A DNA stretch of 64,000 bases from Cladopsammia gracilis (taxonomy: Eukaryota > Cnidaria > Anthozoa > Scleractinia > Dendrophylliidae): assembly GCA_022457155.1 (NCBI GenBank), contig JAJGOT010000474.1, forward strand, positions 186,001 through 250,000, in the 5' to 3' direction. The translations under genes were made by a program, and so were the position numbers. Positions 8,747-19,932 of this stretch are shown here, in pieces. The notes under the pieces were generated by a model. That model had not been told where the DNA came from. It ran no database searches and saw nothing but the letters and a program-made list of their open reading frames with translations. Numbering within the stretch: position 1 is the first letter of the stretch; each line of letters begins with the position of its first letter.

Positions 8747-10255
8747 TTTTCCCCTTCTGATGCTCTTATGCCTCTTTTATCTAGAATCTCATTTCGTCTT
8801 TGCACCAAATCATTTATGGACAGACCAGAAAACTTTGAGGTTTTCGATTTAACTTTATAATTAGGTTGATCCCAACCAGCATTGATAAGGCGAGTGAGGA
8901 TTGCTAAATCATTTGTCTCCTCAGTTCTTGGTGGCATGACTCTCTTTGGTTTTGTTGGTCCACCTAAGTCAAGTGCTTCAACACTTGCTGAAGGATTTTC
9001 AGTTGGTTCAGATAAATCAGGTGGATGAGATAGTTCAGCTGGTTCAGGCGGCAAAGGCAGTTCAGATGGAGTTGGACTTGCTGGAGTTGAATGTGAAAAA
9101 GTTGGAATCTTTTCTGAGGAATAAGGGCTTTTCTCACTTTGTGATTGTTTGGCGAATGAAGGACCAAAAGCTAAATCCATTGCTGTTTCCATTGGCAGAT
9201 CTTTTTCTCTGAGATCACGCCGGGCCAGAGGGAGTCGAAAATCGGCCACCACAAACGCGGTCATAAATAACTTTCTATGTTTCCATCCGATTAATCTAAA
9301 ATTTTAGACCAGAATAGATCTCCTCATTACCGAGGTACGCAAGATTTTGGTTTTTCATTTTAACGGATTTTTTTGGCGGGAAAATGACGTCACTAACTTT
9401 GCGCCAAAATTTAAATGTCACATTTTGAAACATTTCATTACTGATTCTGAAAGAGCATGTTTCCACGACTCCAAAACTGAAGAGATAACTGAAATATCTT
9501 AATTGAGTCCAAAGTTATAATCACTTGAACTTTCATTTTGTGCTATTTTTAGTAACAAAATGGCGGGAGTTTCAAAATACAATTAACGATATCTTTTAGC
9601 TGAATTAACATATTTGAGTTATCTCTTCAGTTTTGGAGTCGTAGAAACATGCTCTTTCAGAATCAGTATTGATATATGTCAAAATGTGACATTTAAGTTT
9701 TGGCGCCAAATTAGTGACGTCATTTTCCCGCCAAAATCAGTTAAAATGAAAAAAACAAAACCGCAGATACCTCGGTCATGAGGAGATCTGTTCAGGTCTA
9801 AAATTTTAGATTGATCGGATGAAAACATAGGAAGTTATTTATGACCGCGTTTGTGGTGGCCGATTTTCGACCCACTCTGGCCCGGCGTGATATAGAAGTT
9901 TATTCGAGGGAGACATGTTTTCCACATCTTCTTCATTCAAATCATCTGGCATTTCTTGAGGCTCACTCCCACTTACTGAAGGTTCGCTCACCAATGACCA
10001 ATCAGCTTCACTCAATGAAAGTGGGGAGAAAGGTGAAGATCGTGAACTCTGCGATGAAGAACTCGCAGATTCAACTAGATCACTCACTTTCAACACATCC
10101 AGCTTTTTCGTGACAGGATTCAACATTTTTGCACAAGAATCCGCTTGCATTTCCTCTTTAATCTTTCGCTGTTTGAATGCGCTCAAAATATTCGCGCTTT
10201 GTTTTGCTTTTTCTTCTTTCGCTGAGGCTAATTCAACCCATTTCTTGACTGACAT
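8662..10255 (-). pseudogene. p305, PPxY-gene counterpart, split by a palindromic MITE
   Basis: From ATG 10255 (MSVKKWVELAS) the frame runs to the MITE at 9891 and resumes at 9215, ending at 8662. Removing 9216-9891 (676 bp) gives one uninterrupted frame of about 305 codons. The N-terminal part is basic and helical. The middle is serine-rich and acidic, then proline-rich (residues about 160-200, TPASPTPSELPLPPEP). The end is basic. It matches the outer element's 507-1378 gene at the N-terminus and in position beside the ATPase, but no PPxY is seen here. Function unknown; virion or scaffold role inferred. Confidence 0.65.
9214..9891. mobile_element. 678-bp near-perfect palindromic MITE in p305
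   Basis: Arms of about 310 bp, starting ATCACGCCGGGCC and ending GGCCCGGCGTGAT, flank a spacer of roughly 60 bp near 9550. Both arms contain the same conserved TGACGTCA-like and AAGAGCATGTTTC blocks. Removal of 676 bp restores the host frame, consistent with a 2-bp AT duplication. The two short ORFs that both begin MTAFVVADFR are mirror images of one another in the arms and are not genes. Confidence 0.9.
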
Positions 10256-10276
10256 TTTGTTTCGAAAGACAAAATG
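10253..10276. promoter_or_regulatory. Compact bidirectional start region, p305/ATPase
   Basis: The 24 bp include both ATGs: CATTTTGT at one end and its reverse complement ACAAAATG at the other, around TTTCGAAA. Only 18 bp separate the start codons of two divergent genes, so 5' leaders must be very short or transcription must start inside the opposite gene. Confidence 0.5.
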
Positions 10277-10912
10277 CGTTTCACCAATTTTGATTCTTTT
10301 TCACCAGCTGAATCTGACTTTAAACAAGTTCACCCTGCCATGCCAAATGAAAACTTTCGCATGCTCATTTGCGGGCCTTCAAACTGCGGAAAAACAAATC
10401 TGCTCCTGAATATGATCTATAAACTGCTCTTTTTCGACGAAATCATTCTTTTCGCGAAGAACCTGCACCAAGACAAATAAGTCGGACTCATGAAAGATTT
10501 TGAAGAAAGAGCCAATCCCGTGGCAGGTTATCAAGTGCTCACACCGTTCACAGAATGCGTTCCACTCAAAGAACTTTTCTAAGATGCAGCAAGTCAGCGG
10601 GTGGTGATTTTCGATGACTTTGCCTGCGACAAAAATCAGGAGCACATGATTAACTGGTTTTTCAATGGGAGACATTGCAATTGCAGCCTCATTTATCTTT
10701 CCCAGAGATATTTCAAAGTTCCCAAGGACATAAGGGATAATTGTTCTCATTTCTGCTTGTTCCGATTTCCCCCGAAAGATTGCAAAAGAATGGCTGACGA
10801 ATTGGGAGTGGATAAAGAAAAATTGCTCAAAGCCACAGAAAACGATTTGTCATTTCTTTACGTGGATCAACCCAAGAAAACAGTTGCGAAAAACTTTGAC
10901 GAACCAATATAA
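10274..10912 (+). pseudogene. Packaging ATPase of inner Polinton, two in-frame TAA
   Basis: 212 codons in one frame. P-loop GPSNCGKT at residues 34-41; Walker B strand VVIFDDF about 80 residues later; then the SLIYLSQRYFKVPK segment typical of A32-like FtsK/HerA ATPases. TAA codons fall at 10478-10480 and 10580-10582, where the outer homologue has sense codons (a tyrosine at the first). With two stops the protein cannot be made intact. The ATG faces p305 at 18 bp; the next gene starts one base after the stop. Confidence 0.88.
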
Positions 10913-10913
10913 A

Positions 10914-12007
10914 ATGGGACATATCACTAATGAAGAACCAAAAGCCAAAGGTGACCTATCGCACCTTGCCACAAAAGCCTATGTCGATTCCATTTCTTTT
11001 TCTTCCGGTGGATCCATCACAGGAGGAATCGACATGAATTCCAACTCAATCACAAATGTCACAAATCCAGTGAACAACTCAGATGTTGCCACAAAAGATT
11101 ATGTTGATTCACAAAAATTCAGCGGAGATATGGGATCGCAGAAAATCACAAATCTCGTGGAACCCACTGCCAATTCTGATGCAGCGACAAAATCCTATGT
11201 GGATTCTTCCGGACTCCTTTCGATTCTCGATGCAGCAACTTCCACATATGTTGACGCGTTTATCAATGAAAGGGCGGAATGTTTTTATTGTGTCGATAGA
11301 GATTCTGCAGTTAATTTGGTGAAAAGGACAAGGAGGATAAGTAAATTGAAAGACAGAACTCTTTCCCAGCTCAATGCAACTCAAACCAAGTCAGAACAAA
11401 TGCCACTTCTTTCGACAGCGAAAAACGCGAAACGATTCTTTATGACATTTGATGGAAGCAATGACAAACTTATCAGCGATATTAATCTGAATCCAGCACA
11501 AGGCGCAGCGGATATCGTAAACATTTTCATTCTTTTCCGGCTGCATTCACTCAACGGAAATTATCACAATCTTCGTTGCGGCTTGTTTGGTCATGACAAT
11601 GGAGGTTGGGATAAATTTGTGTGTTTCAAGGATAACGGAAATCTGCTCATTTCAGGGATAGATGGTGCCGACAACATTGAAGTTGACAATAAGCAAATCT
11701 TTCCACCCTGAACGTGTGGAATTGCCTTTCAATTCATTGGATCGTGTCGAATTCCTCGCAACCAGTCAGCAGCTGTTGGGTGAATGGGCAAAAATTGAAA
11801 TAATTCAGTGCCTCCACATCCCCAGGGGCGAGCAAAATGGTTTTTGGAGATATCAACCCCACCACGACTGTGCCATTTCACGGGGAAATTCAACTTTTCG
11901 TGCGCTATAAGGGCGCAGCCTTGTCTGATAACATCATCAAGGCGCACCATAAAATGATTTGTGAAAGATTCGGGGTGGATCACGATGAAATTCAATTTTC
12001 TCACTAA
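10914..12007 (+). pseudogene. Fibre-like protein 1: tail-fibre repeats plus lectin-type domain
   Basis: ATG one base after the ATPase stop. Residues about 10-100 hold three phage tail-fibre-type repeats of the form I-T-N-(L/V)-x2-P-x4-D-(A/V)-A-T-K-x-Y-V-D-S. A region resembling LamG/concanavalin lectin folds follows (FDGSNDKLISDI..., GLFGHDNGGWDKF). The frame breaks near 11700; homologous sequence continues in other frames, including FHGEIQLFVRYKG, and ends CERFGVDHDEIQF at the TAA 12005-12007. Likely a receptor-binding fibre on the particle vertex, by analogy with phage and adenovirus fibres. At least two shifts, so not functional. Confidence 0.68.
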
Positions 12008-12009
12008 AA

Positions 12010-13989
12010 ATGGGAGCATATGATAATGATGAAACTTCAACAACAGGAGGAGATAGTGATCTTAGAACTCGCGTGCGACTTCTTGAGCAGCGGAGAGCTG
12101 GTGGAATGTCGAAGGTGCAGGGAAATTGGAATGCCGCAGGAAAGAAAGTTGTGAATTTGCAGGATGGAACGACAAATTCTGATGCCGCCACGAAGGGCCA
12201 AATGGATTCAGCACTTGCCCTGAAAACAAACAAAGCAGATCAAATTGTTTTGACAGATCACCTGGATGCTAATTACCACTCAATCGTTAACTTGCAAACT
12301 GGGGGAGATAACGATGCACTGACACTCTTCTCTGCTAAATCTCTTTTCCTGACGAGTGATGGTTATCACTTTGACGCGAAAAATCAAAAGATTCTGAATG
12401 TGGCCACTGACACCAAAAACGACAAATCTGCTGTGAACATGCTCACCCTCCGGGGGTGGCATCCTAACGCGCCTCCACACACTCATGAAGTTGTGAAAGA
12501 TTTGGATTTAAAACACACTTTCAACGTGATCAACGCAAAATGGAATTCTCGCAGCTTTTATGCCACGAATTATGACACGTTGATGCCGCGTGAAGATATC
12601 AGGGAATCATTTGTGTCAAAATACGAAGATTCTCCCCTGGAAGTGGATTTTAACATGAACCACCACAACATTTTTAACCTGAACGATCCCACGATGGATG
12701 CCCAAGCTGCCACAAAATCTTATGTAGACCTTCAGGACAAAACATCACTCCCCCTGACTGGCGGTTCGATGAGTGGGGGAATTGTCATGAATTCAAACGC
12801 AATCTCAGGTCTGCCGACACCTGCCTCAAGCACTTACGCAGCGACAAAGGGTTATGTAGACACAAAATCACTTCTCCTGACTGGTGGGACAATGACTGGG
12901 GAAATTGATATGGCGTGGGAGAAAATCACAGGTCTACCAAAATCAACTCAGGATTCTGATGCTGTGAGAAAGGAAGAACTAGATGCTGTCGCCAGTCAAA
13001 TCCACAAATCGCAGATTTCCTCATCTGGCGCAAAAAATGTTTTTCACTATCTCATGGATAATGTGAACTAATCAAGTTCTGAGTCGAATGTGGAAGTGGA
13101 TGGCATTCAAGATTTCTCCGGAACTCCTCACGAATTCAACAAAAAAGCATATACCTTCGGAGTAACAAAATCTGCAGGGAATAAATTTGTGGCTAGATTG
13201 GGGTTCAATTTGTATCAAGTTCCTGAGGGAGAATATACAATTTGTTTTGAATTTTTCCCAAATAAGATGACTGGAGCCAGCGTGAATTGCGTTTCGTCTT
13301 CAATCACAGTCAATCGGCAGGCATCAAAAACGTTCACAGGCATCGCAATGATCCGATCGATAGTGCACGTTCACAAATATCGAATTTCACCTCCTGAGTA
13401 CCTGATAGTTGACATGCATTGGACAGGGAGTGCGAGTGATCCAGCGAAACAAAATGCGCATTTGATTGCCTACGGCGTGTCGGGAAATGTTTCTGATGTT
13501 CCCTTTTCGATTTTTGATTCCCCATTCGCCTTTGAAAATCAGCAGATGGTGATGCAAGCAAATTTGAATATGAATGGACATTCTCTGTTAAATGCTCCAA
13601 TTAAGCAGAGAAATTACCTTCTGGCTAGATTTGTTAAAAACCAAAACCAAAATTATCTATTCTTTGGTGGTGATGACTTGAACGTTAATGATTACCAACA
13701 AGTATTTGGAGTTGAATTGAAAATCATCAAAGTTTGTCTTTATGTGGAACAGCGGAGTAAAGGAAGTCTAGACAAGTCCAAGATCCAACTAAGCCTCTAT
13801 CTGCATAAATTTACCCAACCAGTTTACCACAGTGCAGTGCGACCTGTGGATTCACCGCATGACAATGCCTTCATATTCAATTTCAATGTGGTTGTTCCAA
13901 ATGATAGAGGTTTCAGCTTTGCTATTGTGCAGGGTAGAGGTGGTGGACAGATTATGAGAGCGAAAGCTTCGGTTTTGGTGGAATTCTAA
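12010..13989 (+). pseudogene. Fibre-like protein 2, one in-frame stop
   Basis: One frame of 659 codons from ATG 12010, interrupted only by TAA at 13069-13071. The N-terminal half has tail-fibre repeats at about residues 40-65 (VNLQDGTTNSDAATKG), 220-245 and 260-330 (LTGG.MSGGI.MNSNAISGLP, then AATKGYVDT). The C-terminal 300 residues are beta-rich with aromatic strands (YTICFEFFPNK, YLIVDMHWTGSA) and look like a knob domain; a further MNGHSLLNAP repeat lies about residue 515. Two bases separate it from fibre 1, so the pair is a tandem duplicate with different tips. Confidence 0.7.
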
Positions 13990-14002
13990 TTTCTTCCTAA
14001 AA

Positions 14003-14506
14003 ATGGAACGAACTAGAAGTCGGCGCGCGAAATCAATTTTCGCATTTAACCACATCAACTCCGCAGTCGGGGAAGAAGAACTTAAAGAAATCAAGGAGCT
14101 TTATAGATTTTACCACAAAAGATTCTGGTGTTTGAAACAGGCGCATAAAAGATTCAAGAAAAAGAATCTGCTCTTGAATCTTGCTTCTACTGGTTTAGTT
14201 GCAGCTGGGACAATTGTGGGAGCAGCAACCATGAATCCAATCGTGCTGGGAGTTGTTTCGGGAGCAGGATTGGTTTTGAAAACAGCGAATGAAATGAAAA
14301 ACCTCAAGTCAAAAATTGAAATGGCGAAGTTCGCGTTCACGACTTATGAGAAAACTTTAAGCAATTTGAGATTCGCCCTCAGGGGAGGAAATTTTGAAAG
14401 GGAATCATTTCTCCCTGCGATGGAGGCGATAGATTCAATCGTGATTGATCTGGGGTTGAACTTTGAAAAATTTGAAGCTGAGTGGGAAAGAAGATTCGAA
14501 AGTTAA
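14003..14506 (+). CDS. 167-aa predicted membrane protein
   Basis: Basic N-terminus, a helical region, then two adjoining glycine/alanine-rich hydrophobic segments (residues about 58-95, LASTGLVAAGTIVGAATM and IVLGVVSGAGLVL) that could form a helical hairpin, then a helical C-terminus ending in acidic residues. The same layout occurs in other Polinton-type elements as I recall them, always without a known function. Intact. Its stop overlaps the end of the convergent gene by 3 bases. Confidence 0.6.
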   Translation: MERTRSRRAKSIFAFNHINSAVGEEELKEIKELYRFYHKRFWCLKQAHKRFKKKNLLLNLASTGLVAAGTIVGAATMNPIVLGVVSGAGLVLKTANEMKNLKSKIEMAKFAFTTYEKTLSNLRFALRGGNFERESFLPAMEAIDSIVIDLGLNFEKFEAEWERRFES

Positions 14507-14994
14507 TAGCAAGTTTCATAAGAATCAAATGCTGAAGAAACTTGAGGAGATTTTATATTTACATTAATCACCACGCAGGTGATAGCTGAATTTTGTCCAA
14601 TAAAAAGTTGTTTGATTTTCAATGCAACATCTCCAGAATGCCAGCCACGGAGTGGATATGAGGAATAACTCGTGCTGCTGGTAATTTTCCCCCAAAGATT
14701 TTCAGTTTTGAATGATGAAATTTCAGAAGGATCAATTGGTTCTCCCAATTCTTTTTGAGCTTCTACCAAGATACTCGTTTTTATTTTTCGAAATTTGAGG
14801 AGATCAGATTTTCTGAGATGAATCTGGAGAGATTTTGAAAGCCATTGTGGATTTCTCCAGATTCGAAATGAAACATTCCGGAGAATAACCACCAAACCTT
14901 TTCCAGAATAAGTCACAGGAATTATTTCTCCGAATGAAATTTTTCGCACTGGATCGCAACCAATGCAATTCAAATTTATTTCTTCTAAATTCAT
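14503..14994 (-). CDS. 163-aa protein of unknown function
   Basis: Intact frame from ATG 14994. Mixed alpha/beta composition with a beta-rich second half (CVVINVNIKS) and two Cys near the start (NCIGC). Convergent with the membrane-protein gene and divergent, by 37 bp, from the 15032 gene. I do not recognise a family. Confidence 0.55.
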   Translation of the reverse strand: MNLEEINLNCIGCDPVRKISFGEIIPVTYSGKGLVVILRNVSFRIWRNPQWLSKSLQIHLRKSDLLKFRKIKTSILVEAQKELGEPIDPSEISSFKTENLWGKITSSTSYSSYPLRGWHSGDVALKIKQLFIGQNSAITCVVINVNIKSPQVSSAFDSYETCY

Positions 14995-15034
14995 TTTTAT
15001 TTTTTATAATTTTTTTATATTTTCAAAGAAAATG
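14992..15034. promoter_or_regulatory. AT-only bidirectional start region
   Basis: The 37 bp between two divergent ATGs contain almost only A and T, with TTTTATAATTTTTTTATATTTT in the centre, which offers TATA-like elements in both directions. Confidence 0.4.
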
Positions 15035-15537
15035 GAAGTGGAAATGGGAACATGGCGAAACAATTCGGAAATCAATTCCGATTCCGATTTTGAAGAAGTT
15101 GGGGAGTTGGAAAAAAACTGGATGCGATTCAGGCGAGATCAAATTCATGTTTTCCGGATTATAGTCTCGATTCTGATGACGAATTTGATCAAAGAGATTG
15201 GGCACTGGATCTTTTGTTTGGAGAAGATCTGGAAGAAGTTCTAAATTTTCTTCATGCCTCAACTCTCCATGATATTGATGCAGTTCCTCCAGCGATTTTC
15301 TTGGAACAATGGAACACACTGAATAATTTGAGAAAATCAGATCCGCGAAGAATGGTTTTTATTCGTTCCTGGGCAAAACAATGGCCTAGACCATTTAGAG
15401 CATCTGATGCTTTCAACTTTCCAAAAGGATTGGAAACTGAATGGGAAGATATTAGCTGTAAAGTAAAAACTGGGAGGAAGAGGAAAAGGGGTGGAGAAGA
15501 TGATCTAACTACTAGTATCAAGCAAATGAAATTTTAA
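15032..15537 (+). pseudogene. Acidic/basic small protein, one frameshift
   Basis: ATG 15032 opens an acidic frame (INSDSDFEEVGELE). At the A-run 15110-15117 the frame shifts, and a longer homologous-looking frame continues to 15537 with an acidic block (DSDDEFDQRDWALDL) and a basic end (KTGRKRKRGGEDD, a likely nuclear localisation signal). About 168 residues if joined. Function unknown. Confidence 0.5.
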
Positions 15538-15560
15538 ATTCTTGTCCAATGGAAAAGAAT

Positions 15561-16055
15561 TTACTCTGAATCCAGAATTGAACCAACTGGAAAATCAATC
15601 AAACCTGTTGTTTGCTTTTTAGAATCAGTGACTCCAACTCGCGCGCCGTTTCGCCTTTGAATTTTGTCAAACATTTTGAGCTTCTTCATTCTATCCAGGA
15701 ATTTCTCCAGATCTTCAGAAAGCCAATCGACTACCTGCAGGTTTTGATTTTTATCCAGGAAGTGTGTTTTTGACTTGCTGAGATGATTGAGGAAAACTGT
15801 TCGAGTTATTCCAAAAGCTTCTTCAATTTCTCCTGACGTGAAATAATCTTTCCCACTGATCTTGGCAAATGGAGAAGATTCTTCATTCTGGATGATGAAT
15901 TTCTGCCCATCCGATCTTCTTTTGTAATTGGGATTTGCCTGTCTTTTGAGAACATAAAGAATATGTGGGGAAGGAATCCCAGTTTGTTGGCTAGCATCTT
16001 TGAAAGTAAAAAAGAATTGTTTGGGCTCACCTGACTTTGTTATTGAAAACTTCAT
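15561..16055 (-). CDS. Putative DNA-binding protein with two helix-turn-helix-like segments
   Basis: 164 codons from ATG 16055 (MKFSITKSGEP). Two regions look like helix-turn-helix units: KDASQQTGIPSPHILYVLKR (residues about 20-40) and SGEIEEAFGITRTVFLNHL (about 75-93). The rest is basic. Its ATG faces that of PolB across 30 bp. A role as an early regulator of the divergent pair is inference from position; no family match is claimed. Confidence 0.5.
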   Translation of the reverse strand: MKFSITKSGEPKQFFFTFKDASQQTGIPSPHILYVLKRQANPNYKRRSDGQKFIIQNEESSPFAKISGKDYFTSGEIEEAFGITRTVFLNHLSKSKTHFLDKNQNLQVVDWLSEDLEKFLDRMKKLKMFDKIQRRNGARVGVTDSKKQTTGLIDFPVGSILDSE

Positions 16056-16088
16056 TTTCTTTGAAAAAATAATTTTTGAAAGAAAATG
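16053..16088. promoter_or_regulatory. Mirror-symmetric bidirectional start region, HTH gene/PolB
   Basis: The 36 bp between and including two divergent ATGs start CATTTTCTTT and end AAAGAAAATG, perfect reverse complements, and the A/T centre is nearly palindromic as well. This is the most symmetric of four such spacers in the element. Confidence 0.45.
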
Positions 16089-19000
16089 AATCGGTTGTCT
16101 TTGAAACAAATGCGAAGTGTCGCGCTGAAATTTGGATTAGAAGGCTGGGAAGATATTCGGAAAAAAGATGAAATGATGGAATATTTGGATGGAGAAGCAA
16201 AGCGGATTCTAGAAATTCCAAGCTGGTCACATGAAATTCCAACACCACCGCCAGTTGTTCCAGTGACTCGAATTTCTGTCCTGGAGAAAAGATGGCGTGA
16301 AAGAAACTTCCTCCTGGCTCTGAAAAGAGCAAGAAATCCGGATGTGAAACGGAAATTGCGGCAAAATCTGGCTGCTTTGAGGGGTTTGGAATTGAAACCA
16401 ATTTTTTCGGAACGGCAATCAGCTTTGAAAGAATTTGCGAGAGAGTTGGTTGTGAAAAACAAGCTGGGACATGATAGATCCGAAGAAGAATCCCCAATGG
16501 GTGTTGGATTTGGTGGAACTCCTCCTGAGATGTTTGATATTTTGCAGTTGGAAATTGAAAATTTGTTGCTGCAGAACACCAGGAATAAAGTCAAAATAGC
16601 CATGAAATGTGAAATGATGAAAGCGGATTTGGGAACTGGTGATGTTGTTCAGCACAGTGCGCAATTCTTTTCCGAAACTGAAGTGATTCTGGATGGAACC
16701 AACGTGAGAGAATTGTTTGAGAAAATGCGGGATAAGATTTTGGAAAACTTTGCGAATTTCCTGCGGCATGGGAGCAATTGGCAGTTTTTGAGATTTGAAG
16801 AACTTGGAATCTTTTTCAGCAGATTTCGACCACTCCGTGGATCAAGCTGGATAGAAACTCCTCCTGCTTTGAGGAAAAAGCATGCAGTGGTGAATATAAA
16901 AAATGAAGATGAGTTGTGCTTCTGCTTCTTGTGCGAGGAGTTTGAATCCAGTTGAAAGAAATCCGGGAAGAATCACAGAACTCTTGAAACTGCAAGCAGA
17001 AAAGTTGAAGAAAGATGGAATGAGTTTACCAGTTTCTTTAACGCAGATCAGTGCATTTGAAAAGATGAATGAGGGAATTGCAGTCAATGTTTTCGGGTGG
17101 GAAAAGAATCAAGTTGTTCCACTGCGTATTTCAAAAGCCGCGGAGCGGGGGTCGTCAAGTGGATTTGATGTTGTTACAAAAGCAGATGAATCCTCGCGAT
17201 GAAGTGCAATTGGGAGAAGAGATTCAAATGAAAATGCATTATTGCTGTATAACAAATTTGAGTAGATTGGTGCATTCACAAATAAATAAACATAATGGAG
17301 AAGTTTGGATCTGCCGTAGATGCTTGAATGGATTTGAGAGTGAAGAGAAACTGACAACGCATGTGGAATCTTGTTCCCAGTTGGAAAGTGTGAGAATTGA
17401 TATGCCAGCAGAAGGAGAAAATGTGAAATGGAAAAACTTTTGGAAGAAGCAGAAAATGCCTGTGGTTATTTATGCGGATTTTGAAGCTCGTTTGGAGCCT
17501 TTGGAGGAAAGGGAAAAAAACAGAAGAGGATGCTGATGAAAGTTATACAGAAAAATTTCAGAAACACACCCCAGTTTCTTTTGCATTTCATTGCGTATCA
17601 GATATTGTGAAAAGGTATCCAGTTATGTTTCGAGCAAAAGATAACGAAATGGATGCTGGTAAAAAGTTTGTGGATGAGTTGATGCAATTTGTTAAGGGAA
17701 TTCAACAAGAAATAAGATTTCCAAAGAAGATGAAATATGATAAACAAGCTCAAGATGAATTTGAAGCAGCAACAAAATGTTGGATTTGTGAGAAAGATTT
17801 TAAAGAAGGCGATAAAATTGTGAGAGATCATTGCCATTTCACTGGGAAATTCCGAGGTGCAGCTCATAACAGCTGCAATTTGCTGTGTCGAAAGCCAAAA
17901 TTCACTCCAGTATTTTTTCACAACTTAAAGGGTTATGATGCGCATTTCATTGTGAAAGCATTGGGGGAGCGAAATGGAGATGTGAAATGTTTACCAAATA
18001 ATGAGGAAAAATATATATCTTTCTCAAAGATGATTGAAATTGGCCAATGGAAGGACAAAAAGACAGGAAAGATGAAAATTGATTGGCACGAGATAAGATT
18101 TCTGGATTCTATGGCATTTATGAATGGGTCTTTGGCAACGTTAGCAAATAATTTAAAAAGTGAGGATTTGAATGTAACTAAAAAAGTTTTTGGGGAGGAA
18201 TGGAACCTGGCGGCACAAAAAGGAATCATTCCCTATGAGTGGCTGGATTGTGTGGAAAAGTTCGAGGAAGGTTTGCCGGAGATTGATGCATTCTACTCCA
18301 GATTAACAGATCAGGGAGTGACAAAGGAAGAATTCGAGCATGCAAAAGAAATCTGGCAGAAGAAGCAGATGAAAAATATGGGTGATTATCACGACTTCTA
18401 TCTGATGACAGATGTGTGTTTGCTAGCTGATGTTTTTGAAGGATTCAGGAAAGTTTGCATGGAGCACTATGATTTGGACCCTGCTTGGTACTGTACATCA
18501 CCTGGCCCTGGCGTGGGATGCAGCTTTGAAGGTGAGTGGAGTTGCCTTGGAATTGTTGACAGATATGAATATGCTCTTGTTTTTCGAAAGTGGAATAAGA
18601 GGTGGAGTTTCTACCATCTTTCACAGAAGAGCCAGAGGAAATAACAAGTATATGAAAGAGTTTGATTCTGCAAAGCCCACGAAATTCGTTCCCTATTGGG
18701 ATGCAAATAGTCTTTATTCGTGGGGAATGTCACACCCCCTCCCAGTTGGCGGATTTGAGTGGATGGATGAGAGTGAGTTGGAGAAATGGAAAGAAATGAA
18801 TTGTGTGTTGGAAGTGGATGTGGACATTCCTGAAGAATTGCACGACAAGTTCAATGATTTTCCATCCCTGCCAGAACGAGTTATGGTTGGTGGTGTGGAG
18901 AAACTGATTCCAAATCTGCGGAATAAAAGGAAAATGGTGGTGCATTAGAAATCGTTAAAGCAAGCTTTGAAATTGGGATGTGTTTTGAAGAAAGTTTGGA

Positions 19001-19932
19001 GAGGTGTAAAATTCTCGAAAAACCTTGGTTGAAGGAATTTATCGATATGAATATAAAGTTGCGACAAAAAGCGAAGAATGATTTTGAAAAGAATTTCTTC
19101 AAGCTCATGAACAATTCAGTGTTTGGAAAAACGATGGAAAACATCAGAAAAAGAAGACATATTCAGCTGGTGAATGCCAGCGGAAAATTTGTGAAATTGG
19201 TTGCCAAACCAAACTTTCAACATTGCACGATATTTGGAGAAGATCTGGTTGCATTACACATGAAACGAACAGCAATAAAATTTGATAAACCAGTGTATAT
19301 TGGACAAGCGATTCTAGATATCTCAAAAACTTGCATTTATGAGTTTCACTATGAATATGTAATGAACAAATGGAAGAAAGCTCAATTGTGTTTCACAGAT
19401 ACTGATTCGTTGTTGTATGAAATTGAAACTGAGGATTTGTTTGAAGATATTTCCGGTGATGTGAAGAAAAGATTCGATACCTCAGAATTTGGAGAAGAAC
19501 ACCCCAAAGTAAAAGATGGAGTGATTGTGAGAATGAACAAGAAAGTGTTGGGATTGATGAAAGATGAAACTAAAGGCCAACAAATAGCTGAATTTGTGGG
19601 ATTGAGAGCAAAATGTTATTCCCTGAAACTGGATGGCGAAGCGGAGGAACAAAAGTGCAAAGATGTGCAGAAAAATTGCATGAAGTGGATGATTGGTCAT
19701 GAGGATTATGTGGATGTTCTGGAAAGTGGAAAACCGCAAATGCGGGGAAATGGCTTGTTTGAGGAGTGAAAAGCATGTTGTGAGCACAGTAACAGTTAAC
19801 AAAACAGCTTTGAGCGGAGATGATGACAAAAGAATTGTGCTGGAAGATGGAATTTCAACAAGAGCTTGGGGACATTGGAGAGAAGGTGGGAGAATGCCGA
19901 ATCCGAAGATGGAAAAAAAAAGAAATGATTGA
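16086..19932 (+). pseudogene. Protein-primed family B DNA polymerase, several frameshifts
   Basis: Replicates the linear element using a terminal protein primer. In order: SAP-like N-terminus (LSLKQMRSVALKFGLEGW); long helical region with RPLRGSSW; C2H2-type finger (CRRCLNGFES..H....C, about 17310-17380); exonuclease motif I YADFEA (about 17470); an endonuclease VII-like zinc segment (CWIC...RDHCHFTGKFRGAAH, about 17780-17880); ExoII NLKGYDAHF; ExoIII YHDFYLMTD; motif A DANSLYSWG (about 18700); motif B KLMNNSVFGKTMEN (about 19105); motif C TDTDSL (about 19400). The frame changes near 16930, 17140, 17510, 18510, 18950 and 19750, so no full product is possible. Confidence 0.92.

Noticed and set aside
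9841..10113. ORF starting MTAFVVADFR opposite p305, and its mirror at 9264
   Set aside because: Both begin inside the two arms of the palindromic MITE and are the same sequence read from each side.
10478..10582. Stop-codon recoding in the packaging ATPase
   Set aside because: Two TAA codons coincide with lesions in many neighbouring genes and with a sense codon in the outer homologue; ordinary decay explains it.
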